This document shows, one piece after another, positions 9,449 through 18,663 of a DNA stretch of 36,742 nt. Both the position numbers and the translations under genes were made by a program. The DNA comes from Helicobacter sp. (GTDB taxonomy: Bacteria; Campylobacterota; Campylobacteria; Campylobacterales; Helicobacteraceae). Position 1 is the first letter of the stretch; each line of letters opens with the position of its first letter. The notes beneath the pieces were generated by a model. It saw only the letters and a program-made list of their open reading frames with translations. It had not been told where the DNA came from and searched no databases. Location of the stretch: NCBI GenBank assembly GCA_029264655.1, contig JARHZY010000049.1, forward strand, positions 1-36,742, written 5' to 3'.

Positions 9449-10870
9449 TCATCCCCTCACTTTCTTAAATCTCTCACTCATATTTAAAGTTTCCACAATG
9501 CTTACTTTACTTGGAATCTTAAAAGGAGATAATCTGTTTTTACAAAAGGCTCTTATATATTTTTTTAGTTCTAGATTTGTTGATGGGGTTTGTGATAAAG
9601 ATTGTGTATGTTGTGCAGAATCTTGTAACTTAGAATCTAAAACAACCTTAACACTTACACTCTGTCCTGTGATAGCACTAGATTCCCCATATACTACACA
9701 ATCGCTTATAAATGGAATCTCTAATATTACTCCCTCAACTTCTTGGGGAATCACTTTTTCTCCACCCACATTGATAACTTCTTTTGCTCTGCCTATAATC
9801 TTTATATACTCTTCCCCGTTAAGATTCTTTACTTCTACTAAATCTCCCGTAGCAAAGTAGCCTTTATTATCAAACACGCTATTATCACTATTAAGATAAC
9901 CTAATGCATTTGTGTTAGATTTGATAAAAAGCTCATTATTGATAATCTTATAATCCATATTATCAAGACGGATAAAATTACCCCTTGTTGTGGTTTGGGT
10001 AATGCCTATTTCACTTGCCCCAAATGTTTGATGGAATCTTACTTTTGGAAATGTATTTTTTAGTTTTGTTAAAAGAGAATCTGGCATTTTTTCTGTGCCA
10101 TAAGTAATAAGTTTTAATGAGCTTAAATCATAAAGCTGTGTAGGATTTGAAAGTAAAAAGAGATGCAATAAGCTAGGGCTAGCGGGCAAAAGAGCAATAT
10201 TATAATCTTGGATATTCTTTGCAATCTCTTGCATATCTTTACGATTTTTTAGCCCAATCCCACAAGCTCCAAGACTAAGCACATTAAAAAGCGTATTTAA
10301 ACCTCCTATATGATCAAACATGAGAAATAATAAGATATTTATACATTTTGGTTTTTTTCTTAAAAAGCCTTGAAGCAGAGTATTGAGATTATGAACTATT
10401 GCTTTTGGTTTGCCTGTGCTACCACTTGAAAATAGTATCAGTCCGCTTGTATGGTTTGTCTGTAAAGAAGTGATGATTGCATGTTTTTTCTCCATGTTGT
10501 TTGTAGTATGCAAGGCATTATTATAATATAGATAGTCTATTTGCCCCTCTTTTATATAAGATTGTAAAATAAGAGAGTAGTTATTGGAATCTTGTGGTGT
10601 AAGTGAATGCGATAAAGGCACAATAATATAACACCTTTCTATACATGCTAGAAAAAATGCTATTGTGTGTAAGTCATAATCTCCAAGAATGCCAATAATA
10701 GCACCTTTTTTAATGTTATTAAGAAGAGAAGTTGCTTTGTATGTAGAATCTAAAAGCACACCATAAGTATAAGTCTTGTTATTTGCTATAAGACATATTA
10801 AATCTTTGGCGTGGCTTTGAATCTTATGCAAAAATGGGTGCGTGAAATTATGTATAGAATCGCTATGCAT
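9449..10870 (-). CDS. AMP-dependent synthetase/ligase (acyl-activating enzyme)
   Basis: LILFSSGSTGKPKAIVHN (P-loop signature), YGTEKMPDS, GYFATGDLVEV, C-terminal FKIPSKVSIVETLNMS. Confidence 0.93.
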   Translation of the reverse strand: MHSDSIHNFTHPFLHKIQSHAKDLICLIANNKTYTYGVLLDSTYKATSLLNNIKKGAIIGILGDYDLHTIAFFLACIERCYIIVPLSHSLTPQDSNNYSLILQSYIKEGQIDYLYYNNALHTTNNMEKKHAIITSLQTNHTSGLILFSSGSTGKPKAIVHNLNTLLQGFLRKKPKCINILLFLMFDHIGGLNTLFNVLSLGACGIGLKNRKDMQEIAKNIQDYNIALLPASPSLLHLFLLSNPTQLYDLSSLKLITYGTEKMPDSLLTKLKNTFPKVRFHQTFGASEIGITQTTTRGNFIRLDNMDYKIINNELFIKSNTNALGYLNSDNSVFDNKGYFATGDLVEVKNLNGEEYIKIIGRAKEVINVGGEKVIPQEVEGVILEIPFISDCVVYGESSAITGQSVSVKVVLDSKLQDSAQHTQSLSQTPSTNLELKKYIRAFCKNRLSPFKIPSKVSIVETLNMSERFKKVRG

Positions 10871-11597
10871 TTACGCCTCCTAGATAAATCACTTGAGCGG
10901 TGATAAAATCACTCTTTTCATCTAGGAAAAACTCAATGGTATTAAGCACATCTCTAAACCCACCAAAACGCTTAATGGCTTGCTGGTTTAAAAGGGCGTC
11001 CATTTTTGCTTTTGGAACATTTTTGATTAAATCTGTTGGCACAGGTGTGGGACCAACAGCGTTTATGGTGATACCAAACTCGCTTAACTCTTTAGCACAG
11101 ATTTGTGTAAGACTAACTAAGGCAGCTTTTGAGGCAGCATAGATAGCTTCACCCTCTAGCCTTAATGGTGTGGCAATTGTGGCAAAATTTACAATACGAT
11201 AAGGCATTTGCATTGTAGAATCTTTAGGGAGTTTTTTGTAATTTTGCACCATAATCTTTGCGACTTCTCGCAAAAAAAGAAAGCTACCAAATACATTGGT
11301 ATTGAAAATATTTTGCATAGTCTTTAGTGGTGTGGTAAGGATATGATTCATAGAAGCAATTCCTGCATTATTGAGTAAAATATCAATAGAACCAAACTCT
11401 TTTTTAACTGCTCTTACCATACTTACAACTGCATTTTCATCACACACATCAAGGGTGAAATGTCTGTAATTTTTATGCTCTAAATTGCTTTGCGTCCGTG
11501 AGCAGCCGCACACAATATCGCCTTTATGCAAGTAATATTCGCTTAAATCCCTGCCTATGCCCTTGCGTGTCCCTGTGATAAGTATAACTCTAGGCAT
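10863..11597 (-). CDS. SDR family oxidoreductase (FabG-like 3-oxoacyl-ACP reductase type)
   Basis: VILITGTRKGIGRDLSEYY, LLNNAGIA, YAASKAALVSLT; overlaps both neighbouring genes. Confidence 0.93.
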   Translation of the reverse strand: MPRVILITGTRKGIGRDLSEYYLHKGDIVCGCSRTQSNLEHKNYRHFTLDVCDENAVVSMVRAVKKEFGSIDILLNNAGIASMNHILTTPLKTMQNIFNTNVFGSFLFLREVAKIMVQNYKKLPKDSTMQMPYRIVNFATIATPLRLEGEAIYAASKAALVSLTQICAKELSEFGITINAVGPTPVPTDLIKNVPKAKMDALLNQQAIKRFGGFRDVLNTIEFFLDEKSDFITAQVIYLGGVNA

Positions 11598-11886
11598 TAT
11601 CTTTGCTTTTGTTTAAGATATATGTAGTAAGTGTGGCTACATCTTTAAACGGAGAGTTTCTTGCACTCATTGTTTTTTCATCCGCAAGAATAAGTTCAAT
11701 ATGGAGATTCTCTAAAAGCATTTCTTCTAAATCTGCAATAAAACTTACAAGCGCTAGAGAATCTAAATTGCCTTCAATCCCATAAATTTTTGTATCTAGT
11801 GTTGGATTTTTTAGATTTTCATTATCAAGTTCATCTGCTAAATTTTTGAGAGATGCATAAATTAATGATTGGATTTGTGTTTGCAT
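11590..11886 (-). CDS. Acyl carrier protein-like
   Basis: 98 aa with IEGNLDSLALVSFIADLEEML (DSL motif); first gene of the operon. Confidence 0.8.
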   Translation of the reverse strand: MQTQIQSLIYASLKNLADELDNENLKNPTLDTKIYGIEGNLDSLALVSFIADLEEMLLENLHIELILADEKTMSARNSPFKDVATLTTYILNKSKDNA

Positions 11887-11929
11887 TACCCTTCCTCAAT
11901 TAATACAAAATTAAATTACTAGACTTTCA

Positions 11930-11964
11930 ATTATAATATAAGCAAAATCGTTTTTTTTTTTTTT
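11930..11964 (-). promoter_or_regulatory. Putative promoter of the acyl operon: TATAAT -10 with an A14 tract in the -35/spacer region
   Basis: Minus strand: A14 (11951-11964) - CGATTTTGCTTATAT - TATAAT (11935-11930); RBS-like GAGGAAGG before the ATG at 11886. Confidence 0.6.
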
Positions 11965-12152
11965 GTAAAAAAAGCATAATAAATTTATTTTTATGTAGAT
12001 AATTGTAACTTTTTTATCCCATTTTCCCTATAGGGTGTTCCTGTTGTGTTTTTTATTGCATTTCTCTTAAGTAGTGTTATATGGGTATATGAATATTTTA
12101 ATGTATTGGGAGATTTTAAATTTGTGAATTTTTAGATAATTTATGGTTTTAA

Positions 12153-12872
12153 CTATACACAAAGACTTGCGATATATGTGCTTGTAAGATGGGCAGTGAG
12201 AATATATGGAATTTGGAGGGCATATACTTGCCTTGTTGTATGCAATATGTGCCGCTCTCTATGGCTAAAGCCGCCTTCACAACCAATAATAATTCCATGT
12301 GTAGCATATGTATGCCGCATATCTGTTGATAGATTTTCAAATATTTGAGGTTGTGTGGCATTGCAATCTTGTTGTAGTGATTCTGTATTGAAAGCAAAAT
12401 CGATAGCTATGGCGTGAGGAAATGCTGTGCAAACAGATTCTAAATTTTTGTGTATAGCAAGCTCCATAGTTTTCATACGCCCACATTGCATGCATGAATA
12501 TTGAAGTATTCTTTGTGCTTTATGTATATCAATTTTACGATTTTTTTGGGAGAAATCTGCATAAAAAAGTTGCAGAGAGGCAACATTGAGAGCATTAAGC
12601 ATAGGCAATATATCATAAATGTCTTTTATATCAACCATAGCAAGTATAATATGTGTATGGGCTTGTGGTTGTATTTTTGGACTATGTGTTGTAGTAAGTC
12701 TAAATATGTTTTTTTTCTCATGTATATACTCATAAAGTTGCATATCCACAAGGTTAGATGTTGTGAGTGTTGCCCCTTGTTTCAAGCGACGCACAACAAA
12801 TAGATAATGTGAATCTTTAGGTTCAAGTGTAATATAATTTGCTCCTGAATCTTTATGATAAAAAAACTGCAT
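12153..12872 (-). CDS. rsmE: 16S rRNA (uracil1498-N3)-methyltransferase
   Basis: MQFFYHKDSGANYITLEPKDSHYLFVVRRLKQG..., GIIIGCEGGFSHRE motif; internal start chosen because the ORF-track start overlaps the upstream gene. Confidence 0.88.
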   Translation of the reverse strand: MQFFYHKDSGANYITLEPKDSHYLFVVRRLKQGATLTTSNLVDMQLYEYIHEKKNIFRLTTTHSPKIQPQAHTHIILAMVDIKDIYDILPMLNALNVASLQLFYADFSQKNRKIDIHKAQRILQYSCMQCGRMKTMELAIHKNLESVCTAFPHAIAIDFAFNTESLQQDCNATQPQIFENLSTDMRHTYATHGIIIGCEGGFSHRERHILHTTRQVYALQIPYILTAHLTSTYIASLCV

Positions 12873-12873
12873 G

Positions 12874-13428
12874 TTAGCCCCTATATGCCTTAATAAATCC
12901 GATAACACAAACAAATATCGCAATAAAGCAAAGATACATAATCTTACATATATGCCTATATTTTTGCATGCTAGCAAGATTTGTCTTTGCCTTTTTTAAG
13001 GTTTTCATGCGGTATATTTCCCCAATAAGAAAAAGGATATAGACAAATACCATTGCTATAATGCGTGTATCAAGGACAAAATGCCGCATTGCAAGCAAAA
13101 ACCCACCTGTAATAATTCCTACACCAAGTAAGAAAATTGTAATAGGCATAACAAAATAAATCTTTCTATTCATTTCTAAAAATGTTTTTGCATTATATAG
13201 TATAAAAAGATACCAAAGATATGGGATAAAAAATAAACACGCAAAAAATTCATGCAAAAACACTCCTTGTCCATAAGCGTCATTGTCTATAAATATATGT
13301 AGTGAATCTTGCATTGTATTATGCCTTTCTTGTAAAATAAAAGTGCTATTATATCGTGGAAGCCCAAATGTAGCAATAAGCATAAAAAAGATAGCAAATA
13401 ATATAATGTGGTTTATGGGTATATGCAT
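12874..13428 (-). CDS. Hypothetical multi-TM membrane protein
   Basis: 184 aa with about 4 hydrophobic segments; directly upstream of rsmE. Confidence 0.75.
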   Translation of the reverse strand: MHIPINHIILFAIFFMLIATFGLPRYNSTFILQERHNTMQDSLHIFIDNDAYGQGVFLHEFFACLFFIPYLWYLFILYNAKTFLEMNRKIYFVMPITIFLLGVGIITGGFLLAMRHFVLDTRIIAMVFVYILFLIGEIYRMKTLKKAKTNLASMQKYRHICKIMYLCFIAIFVCVIGFIKAYRG

Positions 13429-13652
13429 ATTTGCTTCGTGTTATAAATTCTAGTATCTAAAACTATTATATATCTAAAGCATTATTTCCAATAATATACT
13501 ATGTATTGATTAACTTTGTATTTTTATTGCATTTTATATAGAGAATTTAATTAAAAATGCTAGAATAAGCCCGTTAATATAATATATGCAAGATTTGCCA
13601 TATTGATAGAGTAAAGAAGCTTTATTGCTACAAGAATCTTGTAATTTTTATT

Positions 13653-15329
13653 ATGTTATTAAAAAGGTGTTGTATGGAAATGTATAATAAGAAAAAAACA
13701 AGTGTAAGTGTTATGCTTAGTGTTGGTTTTGGTGTTTTATTGCTTTTTACATGTATTATTGCAATTATTAGCCTTATTAATGTAGATTATATTATTAAAA
13801 GTTTGCGTCAAATTAATGATGTAAATGCACATAAGCAAAGACATGCTATAGATTTTCGTGGTAGCGTGCATGATAGATCTATTGCTATTCGCGATATTGT
13901 ATTAACAAATAGCACGAATAGCACAGCACTTACAAAATTGGAAAATGATATTCGCTCATTACAAGATTTTTATATGAAAGCTGTTGATGGTATGGAGCAA
14001 AATTTTGTGCAAAAAGGTATGTTTGATTCCGAAGAACAAAGGATTTATAGCAGTATCCGTGCTACCCGCATGATGGTGTTACCAATGATTGATAATATCA
14101 TAACAATGAAAAAGAGTGGGCAAAATGATTTAGCGGAGCGTGAGTTAGAGGCTGTTGCCCCACATTTTGTTACATGGTTGGCACAAATTAATGAATTTAT
14201 TAATTTAGAAGAAACAAAAAATCAGAATCTTACAAAGGAATTAAGAGATGCGGTAGACACCTTTAAATTTATATTATTTGTGCTTGTTGGTGCTAGTATT
14301 CTTTTTGGTGTTTTAATTGCTGTTTATATTATGCGTAGTTTGTTAAATTCTCTTGGTGGCGAGCCACATGCAGCTTCAAGGGCAGTATCTCGTATTGCCA
14401 ATGGCAATTTACAAGAGTGTGTAACATTTAAGGGTGAAAGTAGCATGTTGGCTTCTATTGCAGCCATGCAAACACGATTGAAAGAAATTATACAAGCTGT
14501 TGTAGAATCTTCAAATCATATTAACGAGGCAACGCATAAAGTGGCAGAAACTTCTAATGAAGCACAACAGGCAGCAACTATCCAAATACAAAGCTCTTCA
14601 GCGATTGCAACAAAAATACATGAGATGAATGAAGCAATTTCAGAAATATCCATGGCGGCAAAACAATCTGAACAAAATGCACTAAAGAATGTGGAGCTTT
14701 CTATTGAAGGTGTTAAAGTTGTCAATACAACTGCAGACGAAATTGGCAAAATGACAGCACTTATTAATGATTCGGCAAATAATATGCGTGGTTTGCAACA
14801 ACAATCTCTTGAAATTAGTTCAAGTGCTAGTCTCATTGCAGAAATTGCCGATCAAACAAATTTATTAGCCTTAAATGCGGCAATAGAAGCAGCAAGGGCA
14901 GGGGAGCATGGACGCGGTTTTGCGGTAGTGGCAGATGAGGTAAGAAGGCTTGCTGAACGCACAGCAAATAGCACAAATGAAATTGCAAAAATTATCCAAT
15001 CTATTCAGAATGGCATTGAAACTTCTGTAGAGTCTATTGAAGTTATTGTGCCACAAATTGAAAGGGGACAAGAGCTTATTTCAAATTCTGTATCCTTGCT
15101 TAGCCAAATACAGGACCAAGCAAAAGATTCACTAGCAAAAGCACAAGAAGTCGCACAATCATCAAGCCAACAAGAGACAACAATGGAAAGTATTGCAAAA
15201 GATATGCAAAATATCTCTGATTTATCTGTAAGCACAGGGCAATCACTACACAATACAAATACAACTATCCACCAACTTGAGCAAATTTCTGATGGCTTAA
15301 AACAACATATGCAATACTTCAAGATTTAA
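13653..15329 (+). CDS. Methyl-accepting chemotaxis protein
   Basis: Two TM segments, 4HB-like sensor, HAMP-like linker and the signature [39 protein letters not shown]. The true start may be 13674 or 13680. Confidence 0.95.
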   Translation: MLLKRCCMEMYNKKKTSVSVMLSVGFGVLLLFTCIIAIISLINVDYIIKSLRQINDVNAHKQRHAIDFRGSVHDRSIAIRDIVLTNSTNSTALTKLENDIRSLQDFYMKAVDGMEQNFVQKGMFDSEEQRIYSSIRATRMMVLPMIDNIITMKKSGQNDLAERELEAVAPHFVTWLAQINEFINLEETKNQNLTKELRDAVDTFKFILFVLVGASILFGVLIAVYIMRSLLNSLGGEPHAASRAVSRIANGNLQECVTFKGESSMLASIAAMQTRLKEIIQAVVESSNHINEATHKVAETSNEAQQAATIQIQSSSAIATKIHEMNEAISEISMAAKQSEQNALKNVELSIEGVKVVNTTADEIGKMTALINDSANNMRGLQQQSLEISSSASLIAEIADQTNLLALNAAIEAARAGEHGRGFAVVADEVRRLAERTANSTNEIAKIIQSIQNGIETSVESIEVIVPQIERGQELISNSVSLLSQIQDQAKDSLAKAQEVAQSSSQQETTMESIAKDMQNISDLSVSTGQSLHNTNTTIHQLEQISDGLKQHMQYFKI

Positions 15330-15353
15330 TAAATCTTTAAATGTATGCCTATT

Positions 15354-15375
15354 GCCTATGATATATAGGCTTTTT
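15354..15375 (+). terminator. Rho-independent terminator of the MCP gene
   Basis: GCCTAT-gatat-ATAGGC followed by TTTTT. Confidence 0.55.
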
Positions 15376-15622
15376 GTGCCTTATTTTTTTAGATTTTTTA
15401 AGATGATTTTAGCTTGTTGCAGCAGTTTATTGTGTCAAAGTAAAATCTCATTTTAGCTTTATAAGCTTTTCTTTACTATATTGGTATTTTATAAGAAATA
15501 TTCTTTTTGTGCTTATTATAGTAACTATTTGTGTTATATGGATTTTATAAAAATATGTAAAATACATACAATATAGAGTAGCAAATCATTTAGACAAGCA
15601 TATACTTAAAATTTTAATATAC

Positions 15623-16732
15623 CTATCCCATCACCATTTCTTTTTTAGCAACCATTTCATCAATATATTGGTTATAAAGTGTAATATTTTCTTGCATTTT
15701 TGGTAAAGCATTGGTTCTAAAGTTTTGCGTATCTTCCATTGCAGTTAATACATCGTTAAATGCACTTTTAAGCTTTTCCATATCTAACATTGCATTTGCT
15801 GCACCTTCTTGGATAGCTGCACCTTGTTGTTTTAGCTTTGCTCCTGTTTGTGCAATTAAATCACTTGTTTGTGTATTAATATCTTGGACTGCTTTTAAAA
15901 CTCGTTGTTGTTGGTCAAGCCCTTGTGCTACGATAATAGCAACATTAAGGGCATTTAATGTTACACTTTTTGTTCTATCGACACTATTTGCAAGCTCTTT
16001 GTTATTATTTATCAATGTTTTAAGGGCAATTTCTCCTTGTGTATGCACAAGGATTTGCTGTTGAAAATCTGTAATCTTTTGTTTTAAAGGAAAAAGAATT
16101 TGATTTTGTATTTCTAAACGCTTGTCTGGTGTTAGCTCTTGTGTCGTCGTTGTCGCATAAACAACTGGTATAGAATCTGTTGTATTGTCTGGTATTTGTG
16201 TGTTTACCTGTGAATCTTGTGGCAATAAAGGTGTTGTGTGATTTTGCGTCGTATCAGCCAACAAAGATTCTATGTCTGCATTTGCTTCTAATGCTAGTGC
16301 TAATTGTGCTTTTATCTTTGCAACAAGCTCTGCATTTCTTGATGCTTCAATTTCTAATGCAACATTATCACGCAAAAGTATTTGTTTGCCTTCTTCGAGT
16401 TTTTTTATAATTTCATCAAGCAATGCTTGGTTTTCTTGAAATTTTTGAAAATATTTTTGCATAAAATTATTTTTACCGAATAATTTATCAAAAATTGAGA
16501 CTTTAAAATTGCTAGGGTTAATATCATTAACTGCATTTTGTAAAGCATTAAGTGCATTATACACGGGCTTATCATTTGCTTCAAAATTTGCAAGATTACC
16601 TCTTACCATTTGGCTTATTTGCATACTTTCATTGGTTTCTTGTTCTGCAAATTTATCTACCATATCACGATTTATTTTATTGCTATTAATAGCAGTGTAT
16701 AAATCTTTTAAAAGTATATTTTTCTGTGCCAT
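15623..16732 (-). CDS. TelA-family (toxic-anion resistance-like) protein
   Basis: Helical protein with HTQGEIALKTLINNNKELANSVDRTKSVTLNALNVAIIVAQGLDQQQRVLKAV, similar to the TelA core. Confidence 0.8.
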   Translation of the reverse strand: MAQKNILLKDLYTAINSNKINRDMVDKFAEQETNESMQISQMVRGNLANFEANDKPVYNALNALQNAVNDINPSNFKVSIFDKLFGKNNFMQKYFQKFQENQALLDEIIKKLEEGKQILLRDNVALEIEASRNAELVAKIKAQLALALEANADIESLLADTTQNHTTPLLPQDSQVNTQIPDNTTDSIPVVYATTTTQELTPDKRLEIQNQILFPLKQKITDFQQQILVHTQGEIALKTLINNNKELANSVDRTKSVTLNALNVAIIVAQGLDQQQRVLKAVQDINTQTSDLIAQTGAKLKQQGAAIQEGAANAMLDMEKLKSAFNDVLTAMEDTQNFRTNALPKMQENITLYNQYIDEMVAKKEMVMG

Positions 16733-17320
16733 ATTAATCTCCTTTGTGTATTTGGTTTATATGTGCTAAATGTATGAGATTGCAGACTATAATTCATAGC
16801 TACAATGTCTTGCTAATGATAAAAACTTCATTTTCTAGCTTTTTATATTTTCGTATTATCAGATATATTATTTGGTTTCAATTCTTGTGTATTTTACACA
16901 TTCTCCAATATAGCAAAACATTATAGCAAGCTTTTATTAATGGTGTTATGCTATTGTTATGGTTAATATATTGAGTGTCTAAGATTGTATGCAAAGTGTT
17001 GCAGTATGTGTAGGGCTATAGAATCTATGCAACTACTTGTGCCGTTTTGTTATTTCTTTTTAGAGAATTATGTATTAAAAATTATGTTATATCAATGAAA
17101 GCCTGAATATTGTTATAGCTTTGTTAGAGATCTGGAAAGCTTATGACTAGCCACTAAATGTTCTCTAGCAAAGTTTTAGCATTTTGAAGTAGTGTGTTGG
17201 TAATGCTACCAAATATCTTATTATATGCTATCTATAATAGATTCTTATAATCATACATACATATTTTTTTGCAAAATTGATTTATATAAAAATCTAAAAA
17301 TGCAAAAATATTTGTCAAAC

Positions 17321-17479
17321 TTAACTACTTACAAGCTTATATTTGCGTGCGATTGCACCATACCCTTGACTAAGCAATGCATGCACAATGTCCTTAAACC
17401 TCTCGTCATTTTTATTTAAACCACTTGCTTCTTGTGCAAGTTCTTTTGCATGATCTTTATCGCGTATTGTTACTACCAT
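17321..17479 (-). CDS. Small (52 aa) putative DNA-binding/antitoxin-like protein (absent from ORF track)
   Basis: MVVTIRDKDHAKELAQEASGLNKNDERFKDIVHALLSQGYGAIARKYKLVSS*, with an AAGGAG RBS just upstream of the ATG. Confidence 0.6.
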   Translation of the reverse strand: MVVTIRDKDHAKELAQEASGLNKNDERFKDIVHALLSQGYGAIARKYKLVSS

Positions 17480-17496
17480 AAAAACTCCTTAAAAGT

Positions 17497-17547
17497 AAAA
17501 TACCATTAAATGGTGTTTTGTATTTTACAAAAAAAAAAACACGTCAA
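17497..17547 (-). promoter_or_regulatory. Promoter with T11 spacer tract plus operator-like palindrome for the 52-aa ORF
   Basis: Minus strand TTGACG-TG-T11-G-TAAAAT, then the near-perfect palindrome AAAAYACCATTWAATGGTRTTTT at 17497-17519. Confidence 0.55.
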
Positions 17548-17803
17548 GCATATTTTGGTTAAGAGAATATAAGAATGTGTATTTTTGGATATATGTTTGT
17601 CTATAAAAGCAAGATTGAAAACAAGCAAGATGTAAATTAGTGTTGTTTGATATTGTGTTTATGGGAAAATATCATATTTAGGCAATGAATATATGTTGCT
17701 ATATGTGGCTAAAATATCTTATTGTGCATAAAATGTTGTAACTCTTTGGGAAGATGAGATGTGCTAATGTTGTATTCAAAAGAGTTATCATAAGGTTATA
17801 TTG

Positions 17804-18250
17804 TTAGGTATTGCTGTATTGCTCTAACCCTTCTATTTCCGTATCTGTGCATAGAAACGCACTTTTTGTTTTTAGGTTGGCATTTGCTCGCAAACAAGCA
17901 CGCAAAAAGAGATCTGCTTCTTCAAGATTGGAAAAAATAGTTGTAGTTTCAGCAAATGTCATAACTTCATAAAGATTAGTAAATATTCCCATATTTTCCA
18001 TGAATGTTTCAAAACCGCTTACATTATCTTTTAGCACTTGTTCATTGGGGTCAAGTTTATTAATTGTAATTTTATAAAGATGAAACTCATGGATAACACC
18101 GCGTTCAGTCCTTGCATCAAATTTACTGCCCGGTGTTGGTAGAATCATATTTGTGCCATAAAATTCATTTGCACTTACGACAAGCTCTTCTGGCTTTACA
18201 ACTGAAAAAACCATAGGTAAATCAACCAAAAAATCTGCTTTCTTTTTCAT
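17804..18250 (-). CDS. Hypothetical protein
   Basis: 148 aa intact ORF with an RBS-like AGGAGC upstream; family not recognised. Confidence 0.7.
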   Translation of the reverse strand: MKKKADFLVDLPMVFSVVKPEELVVSANEFYGTNMILPTPGSKFDARTERGVIHEFHLYKITINKLDPNEQVLKDNVSGFETFMENMGIFTNLYEVMTFAETTTIFSNLEEADLFLRACLRANANLKTKSAFLCTDTEIEGLEQYSNT

Positions 18251-18602
18251 ATTATGCTCCTAATATGTATGCCTTTAATCTATCATTTTGGAATTATAGC
18301 AATAAAATAAAATGATTGAAATACTTTTATGGTTTTTATAATAGAATTAAATGCATTTTTCACCTAAATTACATTTTATACTATTGTTTGTATAATTTTT
18401 TGCAGGTTTAATATAGGCATTGCAGAAATATTAAGCAGAGATTATTTTGTTGCATATTGTTATATTATCATTTTTTTAGTATGGTATATAGCCTTTTATT
18501 GTGTATCATAATATTTTTGTGCTATATGAATGTTTTGTGAAAAATAGCCATGTTGTTGCTTTTTGATATATTTTTATCAAAAGTTGCAATATATTGGTGT
18601 TT

Positions 18603-18620
18603 TAGGAATGCAATTTGCTT
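18603..18620 (+). promoter_or_regulatory. Putative sigma54 promoter of fliK (TTTAGGAATGCAATTTGCTT)
   Basis: GG(18605-18606)-N10-GC(18617-18618), 45 nt upstream of the fliK ATG. Confidence 0.7.
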
Positions 18621-18663
18621 TATAAATGTTTAAGATTTTACAAACATTATAAAGGGGTGCTTT

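Noticed and set aside
9432-9860. 142-aa plus ORF antisense to the AMP-ligase
   Set aside because: Overlaps a recognised enzyme on the opposite strand.
12873-12977. Longer ORF-track start for rsmE
   Set aside because: Would overlap the upstream membrane-protein gene; MQFFYHKD at 12872 is the typical RsmE N-terminus.
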